From Bacteroidia bacterium (lineage in GTDB: Bacteria > Bacteroidota > Bacteroidia > J057), in assembly GCA_030430205.1 (NCBI GenBank), contig JAUIGE010000045.1, positions 1-47,920 on the forward strand: a stretch of DNA of 47,920 nucleotides, read 5' to 3'. Position 1 is the first letter of the stretch. Each line of letters begins with the position of its first letter. The notes below the pieces were generated by a model that was not told where the DNA came from, made no database searches, and saw only the letters and a list, made by a program, of their open reading frames with translations. Made by a program: the position numbers and the translations under genes. Below are positions 8,570-15,973 of the stretch, piece after piece.

Positions 8570-8715
8570 TATTGTAAATCAATTTAATCACTTCACATTA
8601 ACAACATAATAGCCTGCAAATTTGCAATATCAGTAGGCAAATTCCAAGCTGACAAATTTGCTGTGTGATTAGCATTTTCCGCGCCAAAATCCAGGCTTTT
8701 CAATATTTTTGCAGC

Positions 8716-9366
8716 ATGGCAAGAAGAAAAACCCTCAAAAAAGAGCAATATCAGCTTTTTGACAACTGCTTCAACAGCGATGTTCAGAATCAAGGCAATT
8801 GGAAAAGCTTTTTTGGAAACGAAAATCCCATCACCCTGGAGTTGGGATGCGGCAAGGCCGAACTGAGTTATGGCCTCGCTCAAATGTACCCTGACCGAAA
8901 TTACCTGGGAATAGACCTTAAAATGGACCGCATGTGGCGGCCAGCCAAAGAGGCTATAGAGGCTGGCATCCACAATATCGGCTTTCTCTGTCTTCATCTA
9001 TTAAGTATAGATGAGCACTTTGCTGCCGGAGAAGCGGATGAAATCTGGATTACTTTTCCCGATCCTTTTCCCAAAAACCGCCAATCGAAACACCGCATGG
9101 TAAATGCCACTTTTCTGGACCTTTACAGAAAGGTAATTAAGCCCGGAGGAAAGATTCATTACAAAACTGACAACACCGAGTTGTTTCAATACAGTATGGA
9201 AACTTTCGTCGAATATCAGGATATCCACTTTCATCAACTTTCTTTTGACTTACATGAAGATGATCGCATTTCCGAGGACAAAAAGGTGAAAACTACCTAT
9301 GAAAAACAGTTCATGGGCATGGGAGAAAAAATTAAATATGTAAGTTTTTCATTCGATCAAGTTTAA
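8716..9366 (+). CDS. trmB: tRNA (guanine-N7-)-methyltransferase
   Basis: 216 residues from ATG 8716 (MARRKTLKKEQ). TrmB methylates G46 in the variable loop of tRNAs using S-adenosylmethionine. The SAM-binding motif LELGCGKAELSYGLA is near residues 37-51, followed by YLGIDLKMDRMW, and the catalytic ITFPDPFPKNRQSKHRM stretch is present (family PDPWxKxRHxKRR). It is divergent from metK, which supplies its cofactor; the pairing may be coincidence. The 17 codons upstream of this ATG are not conserved-looking and were left out. Confidence 0.93.
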   Translation: MARRKTLKKEQYQLFDNCFNSDVQNQGNWKSFFGNENPITLELGCGKAELSYGLAQMYPDRNYLGIDLKMDRMWRPAKEAIEAGIHNIGFLCLHLLSIDEHFAAGEADEIWITFPDPFPKNRQSKHRMVNATFLDLYRKVIKPGGKIHYKTDNTELFQYSMETFVEYQDIHFHQLSFDLHEDDRISEDKKVKTTYEKQFMGMGEKIKYVSFSFDQV

Positions 9367-9392
9367 CAACTTCAGTAAAAATCTCCTTTTTG

Positions 9393-9423
9393 TACGTATT
9401 TATTACATAGGTAAAAATACGTA
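9393..9423. repeat. Inverted repeat in the trmB to LRR-gene spacer
   Basis: TACGTATTT at 9393-9401 and AAATACGTA at 9415-9423 form a perfect 9-bp stem with a 13-nt loop in the AT-rich 241-base spacer 9367-9607. There is no T-tract on either strand; it could be a protein site or a weak trmB terminator. Nothing else was recognised in this spacer. Confidence 0.5.
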
Positions 9424-9607
9424 GGTGTTGGTTTGCTTTCTGCTAATGGCGCTTTATTCACCACCTAAGGGAGCCCAAATTGCTTCATAGACTCGTTATA
9501 AATGCTTTTCTACCATTTACTGAAACAATCTTACATAGGTCATAATTTTTAGACAATACCAGAAAGGGAAATTCTATTAATTTACATGACATAACCACCT
9601 GTTAATT

Positions 9608-10165
9608 ATGTCAGCCAAGTTAATTAAAAGCAAAAAAGGGTGGGGATATTTAGATGACGCTTGGCAAAGGGTATTGAAGGATAATCTAAGGGAAGAAGAT
9701 TTAGGTAGAGAAGAATTTGGGAACTTGAAATTTTTGTCCGAATTGGACTTACAAGGTTACATCATCAAAGACCTTCGACCAGTTGCGCTATTCCCGCAGA
9801 TAGAGGCCCTTTACATGAGTCAGCAAGAAATCAAGGATTCTGCTCCCTTGAAAAGTATTCCCCATCTTAAAATTCTAGATGCCAGCTATTCTGTCATCAA
9901 GGATTGGAAAGTTCTGGAGCATCTGCCCCATTTAGAAGAATTGGATCTGTCATTTCCGAGGTTTCAGCAGAGGCTGCAACTGCCGCGATTTGACAGGCTG
10001 CCCAATCTCCGAAAGCTTTACATCAATGGATGTAATGTTCAGTCACTAGAGGCTTTTGAAAAGCTTCCAAAACTTGAAGTATTGTCTCTCAATTTTAATC
10101 GTATTAAGCGTGAAGAGATTTCCCTTTTTCGATTAAAAAATGAGAAATGTGAACTGTTGGCTTAG
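9608..10165 (+). CDS. Leucine-rich repeat protein, cytoplasmic
   Basis: 185 residues. At least five LRR turns of about 22-24 residues run from residue 35 to the end (LKFLSELDLQGYIIKDLRPV, IEALYMSQQEIKDSAPLKSI, LKILDASYSVIKDWKVLEHL, LRKLYINGCNVQSLEAFEKL, LEVLSLNFNRIKREEI), the spacing seen in SDS22/internalin-like solenoids. No signal peptide or membrane segment is present, so it probably acts as a cytoplasmic protein-binding scaffold; partner unknown. The gene and the spacer before it are visibly more AT-rich than neighbouring genes, suggesting acquisition. Its stop overlaps that of convergent rsfS by 4 nt. Confidence 0.75.
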   Translation: MSAKLIKSKKGWGYLDDAWQRVLKDNLREEDLGREEFGNLKFLSELDLQGYIIKDLRPVALFPQIEALYMSQQEIKDSAPLKSIPHLKILDASYSVIKDWKVLEHLPHLEELDLSFPRFQQRLQLPRFDRLPNLRKLYINGCNVQSLEAFEKLPKLEVLSLNFNRIKREEISLFRLKNEKCELLA

Positions 10166-10533
10166 GCCACGTCTTCCAAAAGCTCTACTTCAGCGTCTCC
10201 CCAGAGGTTCTCAAGCCTGTAGAAATCACGTTTCTGGGATTGGAAAATATGAACCACGACGGAGCCGTAGTCCAAAACCACCCACTCACCCTTATCCATC
10301 CCTTCATGATTGAAGGTGTATTCTTTTGCTTCCTCCTTCATGACCTCGGTCACGGAGTCGGCAAGGGCCTGGACATGTCGGTCTGAAGTGCCTGTCGCTA
10401 TAATGAAATAATCGGTGACGGCTGTATCTAGATTTCGCAAATCTAGCTTCGCAATTTTCTTTGCCTTAATTTCCTGCAACCCTCTGACCGCCAGGTCAGC
10501 AAGTTCCTGGGCTGTAAATACTTGTTTTGTCAT
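10162..10533 (-). CDS. rsfS: Ribosomal silencing factor RsfS (Iojap family)
   Basis: 123 residues. RsfS binds uL14 on the 50S subunit and blocks subunit joining when nutrients are scarce. Family features: LRNLDTAVTDYFIIATGTSDRHVQALADSV in the middle, then HNEGMDKGEWVVLDYGSVVVHIF-type block (here NHEGMDKGEWVVLDYGSVVV) and FYRLENLWGDAE near the end. Start at ATG 10531-10533. The 231-base divergent gap to the acyl-CoA ligase gene holds AT-rich sequence without a promoter match I would defend. Confidence 0.93.
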   Translation of the reverse strand: MTKQVFTAQELADLAVRGLQEIKAKKIAKLDLRNLDTAVTDYFIIATGTSDRHVQALADSVTEVMKEEAKEYTFNHEGMDKGEWVVLDYGSVVVHIFQSQKRDFYRLENLWGDAEVELLEDVA

Positions 10534-10764
10534 TCAAAATTTTTTGTTCCAATATTTCTATGCTATGCATATCAAAATTAAAAGTATAGATGTTTATGCT
10601 ACGAATTTAAAAGAATATTAGCTATTTAACGGCAGGAAAAAATGAAATTCATGGCGCAAACTTGTTCAATACTTGCGAACTCTCCGATTCTTATTTATTT
10701 TAAATCAATTTTTCACATGAAGCGTCACATTTTTCAACTAGCGATAATTTAATACCATACTTAT

Positions 10765-12444
10765 ATGACTCCAGCTAAAGCTGCTACTTTCGATACATCT
10801 ATGCTGAAAACGCCCATGGCCATGTTTTACCATTGGGAGCGTACCAAAGGAGATCAGGTTTATATGCACCAACCCATCGATGGGGAATGGAATACCTATA
10901 CCTGGAAAGAAGCAGGTAACCAGGTCCGCCGCATGGCTGCCTACCTGCAATCCCAGGGCTGGGAACCGGGCTCCAAAATCGCCCTGGTTTCCAAAAACTG
11001 TGCGCATTGGCTCATGGCAGATATGGCCATCCTGATGGCAGGCCATGTTTCTGTTCCTATTTATCCCAATGTAAATGGAGAAACCGTCTCTTATATCCTT
11101 GAGCATAGTGAAGCAAAATTGCTCTTCGTGGGCAAACTGGATGAGCCCAATTGGGCTGTTATGAAAGATGGCGTCCCTGAAGGCTTCAACTGCATTACCT
11201 TCCCAAGGCTGGGACAGGCTGGTTTTCCGATCTGGGATGAAGTTATTGAAGAGGTAGCTCCCCTGGAAGGCGAGGTAGATCGCGACATTGACGAGATTGC
11301 AACCATCATTTATACTTCCGGGACCACAGGTACACCCAAAGGCGTGGTGCATAAATTCAGATCCCTGAGCTTTGCCATTCATCAATTCAAAGAATTGTTG
11401 GCGCTCGGAGATAACGAGAAATTTTTCTCCTACCTTCCGCTTTCCCATATAGCCGAGCGTCAATTGATTGAAATGGGATCACTCGTGACGGGCGGTTCGG
11501 TACACTTTGCTCAATCTCTCGATACTTTTGTAGAAAATCTGGGCACCTGTGCACCGACCATTTTTCTGGCTGTGCCGCGTATTTGGACAAAGTTCCAAAT
11601 GGGCGTTTTGGCAAAGTTTCCTCCTTCGCGCCTCAATCTCCTGATTTCTATTCCTATTCTTGGCGGTATTATTAAAAAGAAAATCCGCGAAAAACTGGGA
11701 CTCGCCAATGCCAAACTCTGCCTTACTGGCGCGGCTCCCATTCCGGTCAGTCTGCTTGAATGGTATGAGAAACTCAACATCCGCATCATGGAAGTATATG
11801 GCATGACTGAAAATGCCGCTTACTCGCACTCCAACCTGCCACAGGCATGGAAGTTTGGCTCTGTGGGAAAGACGCTCCCTGATTGTGAAACCAAAATCAC
11901 CGATGAGGGCGAAATTTGTGTGCGCTGTATGTCAAATATGGAGGAATACTATAAAGAGCCGGAAAAAACGGCAGAAACCCTTCGGGACGGCTGGCTTCAT
12001 ACAGGGGATGTAGGAGAAGAGGATGCCAATGGCTTCCTGACGATTACAGGCAGGGTAAAAGACATTTTCAAAACCTCGAAAGCGAAATATGTCGCGCCCA
12101 ATCCCATCGAAATGAAGTTGAGCAACAACTCCAATATAGAGCAGGTTTGTGTGGTTGGAACGGGCATTCCACAGCCTATTGCATTGATTGTCCTTTCTGA
12201 AGGCGCTTTGGAGAAAGACAAAGCAGAGGTCACCAATAGCCTCAAGGAAACCTTGAATGAAGTAAATCCTGTGCTTGAGCATCATGAGAAATTAAAATGC
12301 CTCGTGGTTGTTAAAGAAGGCTGGACGCCGGAGAACGAGCTCCTGACTCCCACCTTAAAAATCAAGCGAAATGCCATTGATAAGGCCTACGGCAAAAATT
12401 ATGAGAAATGGTATGAAAGCGGGGAAAAAGTAAGCTGGGAATAA
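10765..12444 (+). CDS. AMP-dependent synthetase/ligase (long-chain-fatty-acid--CoA ligase type)
   Basis: 559 residues. The adenylation motif TIIYTSGTTGTPKGVVH (about residues 181-197), the A5 motif EVYGMTENAAYSH, and the A7-A8 region GWLHTGDVGEEDANGFLTITGRVKDIFKTSKAKYVAP are intact. The lack of a large C-terminal extension and the overall pattern fit bacterial FadD15-like long-chain acyl-CoA synthetases, which activate fatty acids as acyl-AMP and then acyl-CoA. The protein should be soluble or peripheral on the inner membrane. It is followed by a strong terminator, so it is probably a single-gene transcript. Confidence 0.9.
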   Translation: MTPAKAATFDTSMLKTPMAMFYHWERTKGDQVYMHQPIDGEWNTYTWKEAGNQVRRMAAYLQSQGWEPGSKIALVSKNCAHWLMADMAILMAGHVSVPIYPNVNGETVSYILEHSEAKLLFVGKLDEPNWAVMKDGVPEGFNCITFPRLGQAGFPIWDEVIEEVAPLEGEVDRDIDEIATIIYTSGTTGTPKGVVHKFRSLSFAIHQFKELLALGDNEKFFSYLPLSHIAERQLIEMGSLVTGGSVHFAQSLDTFVENLGTCAPTIFLAVPRIWTKFQMGVLAKFPPSRLNLLISIPILGGIIKKKIREKLGLANAKLCLTGAAPIPVSLLEWYEKLNIRIMEVYGMTENAAYSHSNLPQAWKFGSVGKTLPDCETKITDEGEICVRCMSNMEEYYKEPEKTAETLRDGWLHTGDVGEEDANGFLTITGRVKDIFKTSKAKYVAPNPIEMKLSNNSNIEQVCVVGTGIPQPIALIVLSEGALEKDKAEVTNSLKETLNEVNPVLEHHEKLKCLVVVKEGWTPENELLTPTLKIKRNAIDKAYGKNYEKWYESGEKVSWE

Positions 12445-12462
12445 TTCTCCCTTACCATATTA

Positions 12463-12506
12463 AAAAAAGGCTTTGTTTGACTTTTGAAGTTGAACAAAGC
12501 TTTTTT
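12463..12506. terminator. Rho-independent terminator after the acyl-CoA ligase gene
   Basis: GCTTTGTT at 12470-12477 pairs with AACAAAGC at 12493-12500, an inner CTT/AAG can extend the stem, and the flanks are a run of A on the left and TTTTTT on the right. It is suitable for termination in both directions and sits 25 nt after the ligase stop. Confidence 0.85.
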
Positions 12507-12517
12507 CCTTTGTAGAC

Positions 12518-13417
12518 GTGAAGAAAATAAACCTGCATGCTCACCTGGCGCTCATGCGCCCTCACCAATACGTCAAAAACGTATTGATCTTCTTCCCTGC
12601 TTTTTTTGCAAAAAAAATGGGCTTAGGAGGCGAATTTGACCTCAATCTGCTCCTGCAGACCCTGGCTGCTTTCGCGGCATTCTGCCTGTTCGCATCTACC
12701 GTCTACATCCTCAACGATTATGCAGATCGTCAGGAGGATCGGCTACACCCCAAGAAAAAAAATCGCCCGCTCGCATCCGGCGCGGTACAACCTGCGGCAG
12801 CATTTGTTCAGATGGCTCTTCAACTGGCGATAGGAATGGCATTATTCCTTTGGGCAGGCGGCTGGCCCCTGCTGGCACTCGGAGCAGCTTATCTGCTCAT
12901 GAATACGGCTTATTCCTTTAAGCTCAAACATATTCCCATCATAGACCTCGTCGTGATCGCGACCGGCTTCGTGATGCGGCTTTTTGTAGGAGCCATGGTG
13001 GGCGGGATCGCCCTATCTATGTGGATCATCCTCATCACCTTTTTGCTGGCGCTCTTTTTGGGTCTCGCCAAAAGGCGAGACGATGTCCTCCTGCTTGCCA
13101 AAGGCAAGAAAGTCCGCAAAGCCATTGATGGCTACAACCTCGAATTTATCAATGGAGCCATGATCATGATGGCTTCTGTGACCGTAGTGGCTTATATTTC
13201 CTATACCATCTCTCCGGATAGCCAGGCCTTTTTCAAAAATAAAAACCTCTATTACACCGTCTTTTGGGTGATTTTGGGCATACTGCGCTATTTGCAGATT
13301 ACTTTTGTAGAGGAAAAAAGCGGCAGTCCTACGAAGGTCCTCCTGAAAGACCTTTTTCTCCAACTGACGATCCTGGGTTGGCTTGTGACTTTTGGGGTGC
13401 TGATTTATGCGGTATAG
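12518..13417 (+). CDS. UbiA family prenyltransferase, decaprenyl-phosphate phosphoribosyltransferase-like
   Basis: 299 residues with about nine hydrophobic helices. The first aspartate-rich motif is NDYADRQEDRLHPKKKNRPLASG (about residues 67-89), and the second conserved loop is FLGLAKRRDDVLLL. This RPHQYVKN start and the motif spacing match the UbiA branch that transfers phosphoribose to polyprenyl phosphate (DPPR synthase, first described for mycobacterial arabinan synthesis) better than quinone prenyltransferases. The start chosen is GTG 12518; ATG 12554 (MRPHQYVKN) is a real alternative. No partner epimerase is in the window. Its stop codon overlaps the operator before the response-regulator gene. 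Confidence 0.78.
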   Translation: MKKINLHAHLALMRPHQYVKNVLIFFPAFFAKKMGLGGEFDLNLLLQTLAAFAAFCLFASTVYILNDYADRQEDRLHPKKKNRPLASGAVQPAAAFVQMALQLAIGMALFLWAGGWPLLALGAAYLLMNTAYSFKLKHIPIIDLVVIATGFVMRLFVGAMVGGIALSMWIILITFLLALFLGLAKRRDDVLLLAKGKKVRKAIDGYNLEFINGAMIMMASVTVVAYISYTISPDSQAFFKNKNLYYTVFWVILGILRYLQITFVEEKSGSPTKVLLKDLFLQLTILGWLVTFGVLIYAV

Positions 13418-13433
13418 ATTCTATACAGAATCT
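13416..13433. promoter_or_regulatory. Candidate response-regulator operator, site 1 (before the regulator gene)
   Basis: AGATTCT-ATAC-AGAATCT: two 7-bp half sites with 11-bp centre spacing, the layout bound by OmpR/PhoB-type regulators. Its reverse complement matches site 2 (15378-15395) at 17 of 18 positions. Five bases later comes TAATTTTC (13439-13446), a one-mismatch Bacteroidota -7 box (TAnnTTTG), only 4 nt before the regulator ATG, which would make the mRNA nearly leaderless. Confidence 0.65.
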
Positions 13434-13450
13434 CTCCCTAATTTTCCCGT

Positions 13451-14128
13451 ATGAAAATCCTTCTCATAGAAGACGATCCCAGCCTGGCGGCTATAATCCG
13501 GCGCTACGCGCTCGATGAAGGGCTTCGCTGCGAAGCCGTGGGCAGCTATCAGGAGGCTGAGGAAAAGATTTTTCTCTATCCCTATGATATGGCCCTGGTA
13601 GACCTCGGCCTGCCCGATGGAGAGGGACTTGAACTGGTGAAAGCCCTGCGCCGGCATAGCCCCGAGACGGGTATCATCATCATCTCCGCGCGCAATGCCG
13701 TAGATGACCGCATCAAAGGACTGGAATACGGTGCTGACGATTACCTCAGCAAGCCTTTTCACTTGCCGGAGTTAAAAGCGCGCTTGCGCGCCCTGGAGCG
13801 CCGTAGGCAGCACAAAGGGGAAGAGCAGCTTCGCTTTGAAGAATTTACCCTCATACCCGAAAAGCACGAAGTGCATATACACAACAAAAGCCTGGCGCTG
13901 CGCAACAAAGAATATGAGCTGCTGCTTTTTCTGGTCGTAAACGAAGGCCGGGTATTGTCCAAGATGGCCATTGCGGAGCACCTTTGGGGGGATTATATGG
14001 ACGAAGCAGATTCTTTCGATTTTCTCTACAACCACATCAAAAATCTGCGAAAAAAGATACAGGAGGCCGGAGGCAAGGATTATATCCAAACCATCTACGG
14101 CCTGGGCTATAAATTCAGTCAGGCATGA
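13451..14128 (+). CDS. OmpR/PhoB-family response regulator
   Basis: 225 residues. The receiver domain (1-115) has the acidic pocket E7-D8-D9, the phosphate-accepting D51 (MALVDLGLPDG), the Thr/Ser position in IIISARNAVDD and the conserved Lys in YLSKPF. The C-terminal winged helix (about 128-225) shows LRNKEYELLLFLVVNEGRVLS and the wing VDSFDFLYNHIKNLRKKI-like region ending IYGLGYKF. Its stop overlaps the start of the kinase gene by 4 nt (ATGA), so the two are translationally coupled. The 18-bp operator just upstream suggests autoregulation. Confidence 0.95.
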   Translation: MKILLIEDDPSLAAIIRRYALDEGLRCEAVGSYQEAEEKIFLYPYDMALVDLGLPDGEGLELVKALRRHSPETGIIIISARNAVDDRIKGLEYGADDYLSKPFHLPELKARLRALERRRQHKGEEQLRFEEFTLIPEKHEVHIHNKSLALRNKEYELLLFLVVNEGRVLSKMAIAEHLWGDYMDEADSFDFLYNHIKNLRKKIQEAGGKDYIQTIYGLGYKFSQA

Positions 14129-15390
14129 AACTGATTCAGGCTACCACCCGAAGCTACTTTTTGTATGCATTCATCGCATTTGCGATCGGTGGCCTGCTGA
14201 GTTTTTGGATGGTGAAAAATGCCCTGTATGAAGAAGTGGACGAAAAGCTGTATGAGCACCTTCAGGAGGTAAAAAAAGCCCTGGATGCGGGCGAAACCAT
14301 CCCCGAGGCATGGCCTCGGAAGTTGGAGCGGCAGCTCACCCTCAGCACAGCTGACACAAGCCTCCTTCAATGGAAGGACAGCCTTATTTTTCATCCCGGG
14401 GAAAAAGAATTTCAGCCCTTTCGGCAATTGAAAAGCATCCATTCAGTGAATGGAAAAAGCCATCAGATCGTATTGCATGCTTCGCTGATCGAAGCTGAAG
14501 ACCTGGCGGAAGCCATGGGCAGCGCCCTGGCGCTATTGTTTGTGCTGCTCCTGGCAGGCCTCCTGCTGATCAACCGCAGCTTGCTGCGCAAGCTTTGGAC
14601 GCCCTTTTTCCAAACTCTGGAAAAACTCGGAGATTTTCGCCTGGTACAAAACAAAAAGCTGGCTTTGCCAGCCTCATCTATCGCTGAATTTCAGCAATTG
14701 AAGGCCGTTTTGGAAGATTTTTCGGCGCAGGCGCAGCATGATTTTGAAGCGGTGAAAGCCTTCACCGAAAATGCTTCGCATGAGATACAGACGCCCCTGG
14801 CGGCGGCGCTTTTGGAGCTGGACCTTTTGGCACAAAAGGAAGGATTGAGTGAGGAGCAGCTGAATCATATTCAGCATACCAACCTCTCTCTCCGCAGGCT
14901 TAGCCGCCTGAATGAAGGCCTGCTTTTGCTGGCGAAAATCGAAAACAGGCAGTTTGAGCTGGGAGAACAAGTCGCCTTAAAAGATGTGCTTACTGCCTCT
15001 GTAGGCCGTTTTGAGGAATTGGCTGAAGCAAAAGGGAAGGGGATTGAAAAACATTTTTCCCCCGCATCAAAAACGATCACAGGCTCTTCCATCCTGCTCG
15101 AAATCCTTTTCGACAACCTGCTCAAAAACGCCTTGCGGCACAGCCCGGAAGGCTGCATTATCAGCATTTCTCTGAACGAAAGCAGTTTTCGCATCTGCAA
15201 TCCCGGACAGCCTTTTCAAAAAGGCACTCAGCATCTTTTCGAGCGCTTTAACAAAGAAAACCATGCCTCGGACTCCCTGGGACTGGGCCTCGCCATCTGC
15301 CAGGAAATATGCAAAGCGCAGCAGCTACAGCTGCAATATGAATACCGGGAAGGACAGCATTGCTTTTTTGTGGAAATAGATTCTGTATAG
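14125..15390 (+). CDS. Sensor histidine kinase
   Basis: 421 residues. A first membrane helix at about 11-31, a short extracytoplasmic sensor loop of roughly 95 residues, and a second helix at about 130-150 precede a dimerisation/HisKA domain with phosphorylated H219 (ENASHEIQTPLAAALLEL). The HATPase domain has the N-box FDNLLKNALRHSPEG (about 329-343), the DSLGLGLAIC glycine box near 385-395, and an FERFNKEN F-box. It is the cognate kinase of the overlapping response-regulator gene. The sensor loop has no recognisable ligand domain. The operator for the downstream lipoprotein overlaps the last codons of this gene. Confidence 0.95.
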   Translation: MKLIQATTRSYFLYAFIAFAIGGLLSFWMVKNALYEEVDEKLYEHLQEVKKALDAGETIPEAWPRKLERQLTLSTADTSLLQWKDSLIFHPGEKEFQPFRQLKSIHSVNGKSHQIVLHASLIEAEDLAEAMGSALALLFVLLLAGLLLINRSLLRKLWTPFFQTLEKLGDFRLVQNKKLALPASSIAEFQQLKAVLEDFSAQAQHDFEAVKAFTENASHEIQTPLAAALLELDLLAQKEGLSEEQLNHIQHTNLSLRRLSRLNEGLLLLAKIENRQFELGEQVALKDVLTASVGRFEELAEAKGKGIEKHFSPASKTITGSSILLEILFDNLLKNALRHSPEGCIISISLNESSFRICNPGQPFQKGTQHLFERFNKENHASDSLGLGLAICQEICKAQQLQLQYEYREGQHCFFVEIDSV

Positions 15391-15395
15391 ATTCT
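15378..15395. promoter_or_regulatory. Candidate response-regulator operator, site 2 (before the PepSY-like lipoprotein gene)
   Basis: AGATTCT-GTAT-AGATTCT: a perfect 7-bp direct repeat at 11-bp spacing, spanning the end of the kinase gene. It matches site 1 (reverse complement) at 17 of 18 bases. Exactly 5 nt downstream lies TATATTTG, so the box covers the -33 region, where a regulator of this class could activate transcription. Confidence 0.7.
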
Positions 15396-15400
15396 CAAAT

Positions 15401-15408
15401 TATATTTG
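15401..15408 (+). promoter_or_regulatory. Bacteroidota-type -7 promoter element for the lipoprotein gene
   Basis: TATATTTG is a perfect match to the TAnnTTTG -7 consensus, with 34 nt to the lipoprotein ATG. No TTTG or TTG stands at the usual -33 position; the operator at 15378-15395 occupies it, consistent with activator-dependent expression. Confidence 0.6.
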
Positions 15409-15442
15409 AAACAGAAAAATTTCATTCACCCAAAACCAACTT

Positions 15443-15841
15443 ATGAATAAAATCATTTCTATTCTCACCACCCTGGCGCTGACGCTTTTTCTATTCGCCT
15501 GTAATCAGGATATGAACAACAACCAATCTGAAACCGTCAAGGCACCCAACAAGGAAGCGGCTGCTGCTACCAATTCCGCAGACGACAAAGAGCGCGAAAT
15601 CAGCCCTTCAGAGCTTCCTGATGTAATCAAAATGGCCATCCAGAACACCTATGCAGGTGCCGAAATGCTCGAAGCTGACGAGGTCACCCGCGCCAATGGC
15701 AGCATTTACTATGATGTCGAAATCAGGCACAAAGACCAGCGCTTCGAGCTGATGTATGAAAGTGATGGAACTTTCCTCGGGATTGAAGAAGAAGGCGACG
15801 ATGGGGATGACGATGATGATGATGACGACGACGGAGAGTAA
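15443..15841 (+). CDS. PepSY-like acidic lipoprotein linked to the two-component system
   Basis: 132 residues. The signal peptide ends LFAC, making Cys20 the lipidation site. After a low-complexity linker (about 21-50) comes a PepSY-like fold (about 53-115: SELPDVIKMAIQNTYAG, then EVTRANGSIYYDVEIRHKDQRFELMY followed by DGTFLGIEEE), and the tail is nearly all aspartate (GDDGDDDDDDDDDGE). PepSY-like proteins often act outside the cell membrane as inhibitors or modulators of partner proteins. Its position behind regulator and kinase genes, with its own operator and -7 box, suggests it is a regulon member and perhaps feeds back on the kinase sensor loop. The tail could bind divalent cations. Confidence 0.8.
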   Translation: MNKIISILTTLALTLFLFACNQDMNNNQSETVKAPNKEAAAATNSADDKEREISPSELPDVIKMAIQNTYAGAEMLEADEVTRANGSIYYDVEIRHKDQRFELMYESDGTFLGIEEEGDDGDDDDDDDDDGE

Positions 15842-15860
15842 GCAGTAAAAGAATTTCTGG

Positions 15861-15928
15861 GTTTGAGTTTTAGTTCAAGTTATAGTACAAGACAATTTGT
15901 ACGCTACACCTCGTACTAAAACTCAAAC
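15861..15928. terminator. Long hairpin between convergent genes (possible two-way terminator)
   Basis: GTTTGAGTTTTAGT at 15861-15874 is perfectly complementary to 15915-15928, with a nested GTACAA/TTGTAC pair inside the 40-nt loop. It lies between the convergent ends of the lipoprotein gene (15841) and the GT-C-like gene (15974). There is no clear T-tract, so the terminator role is an inference from position. Confidence 0.5.
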
Positions 15929-15973
15929 TTTTACTCAAACTCCTGACACAGAATCGCTTTTCTACAAAAAGCC

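Noticed and set aside
8704-8711. TATTTTTG as a -7 box for trmB
   Set aside because: Too close to the ATG and no TTTG or TTG at -33 with usual spacing.
8570-8715. SAM riboswitch before metK
   Set aside because: No matching core helices or conserved loops; the leader is short and shared with divergent trmB.
10642-10752. 35-codon open frame between rsfS and the acyl-CoA ligase gene
   Set aside because: No hydrophobic or conserved pattern; the region is AT-rich intergenic sequence.
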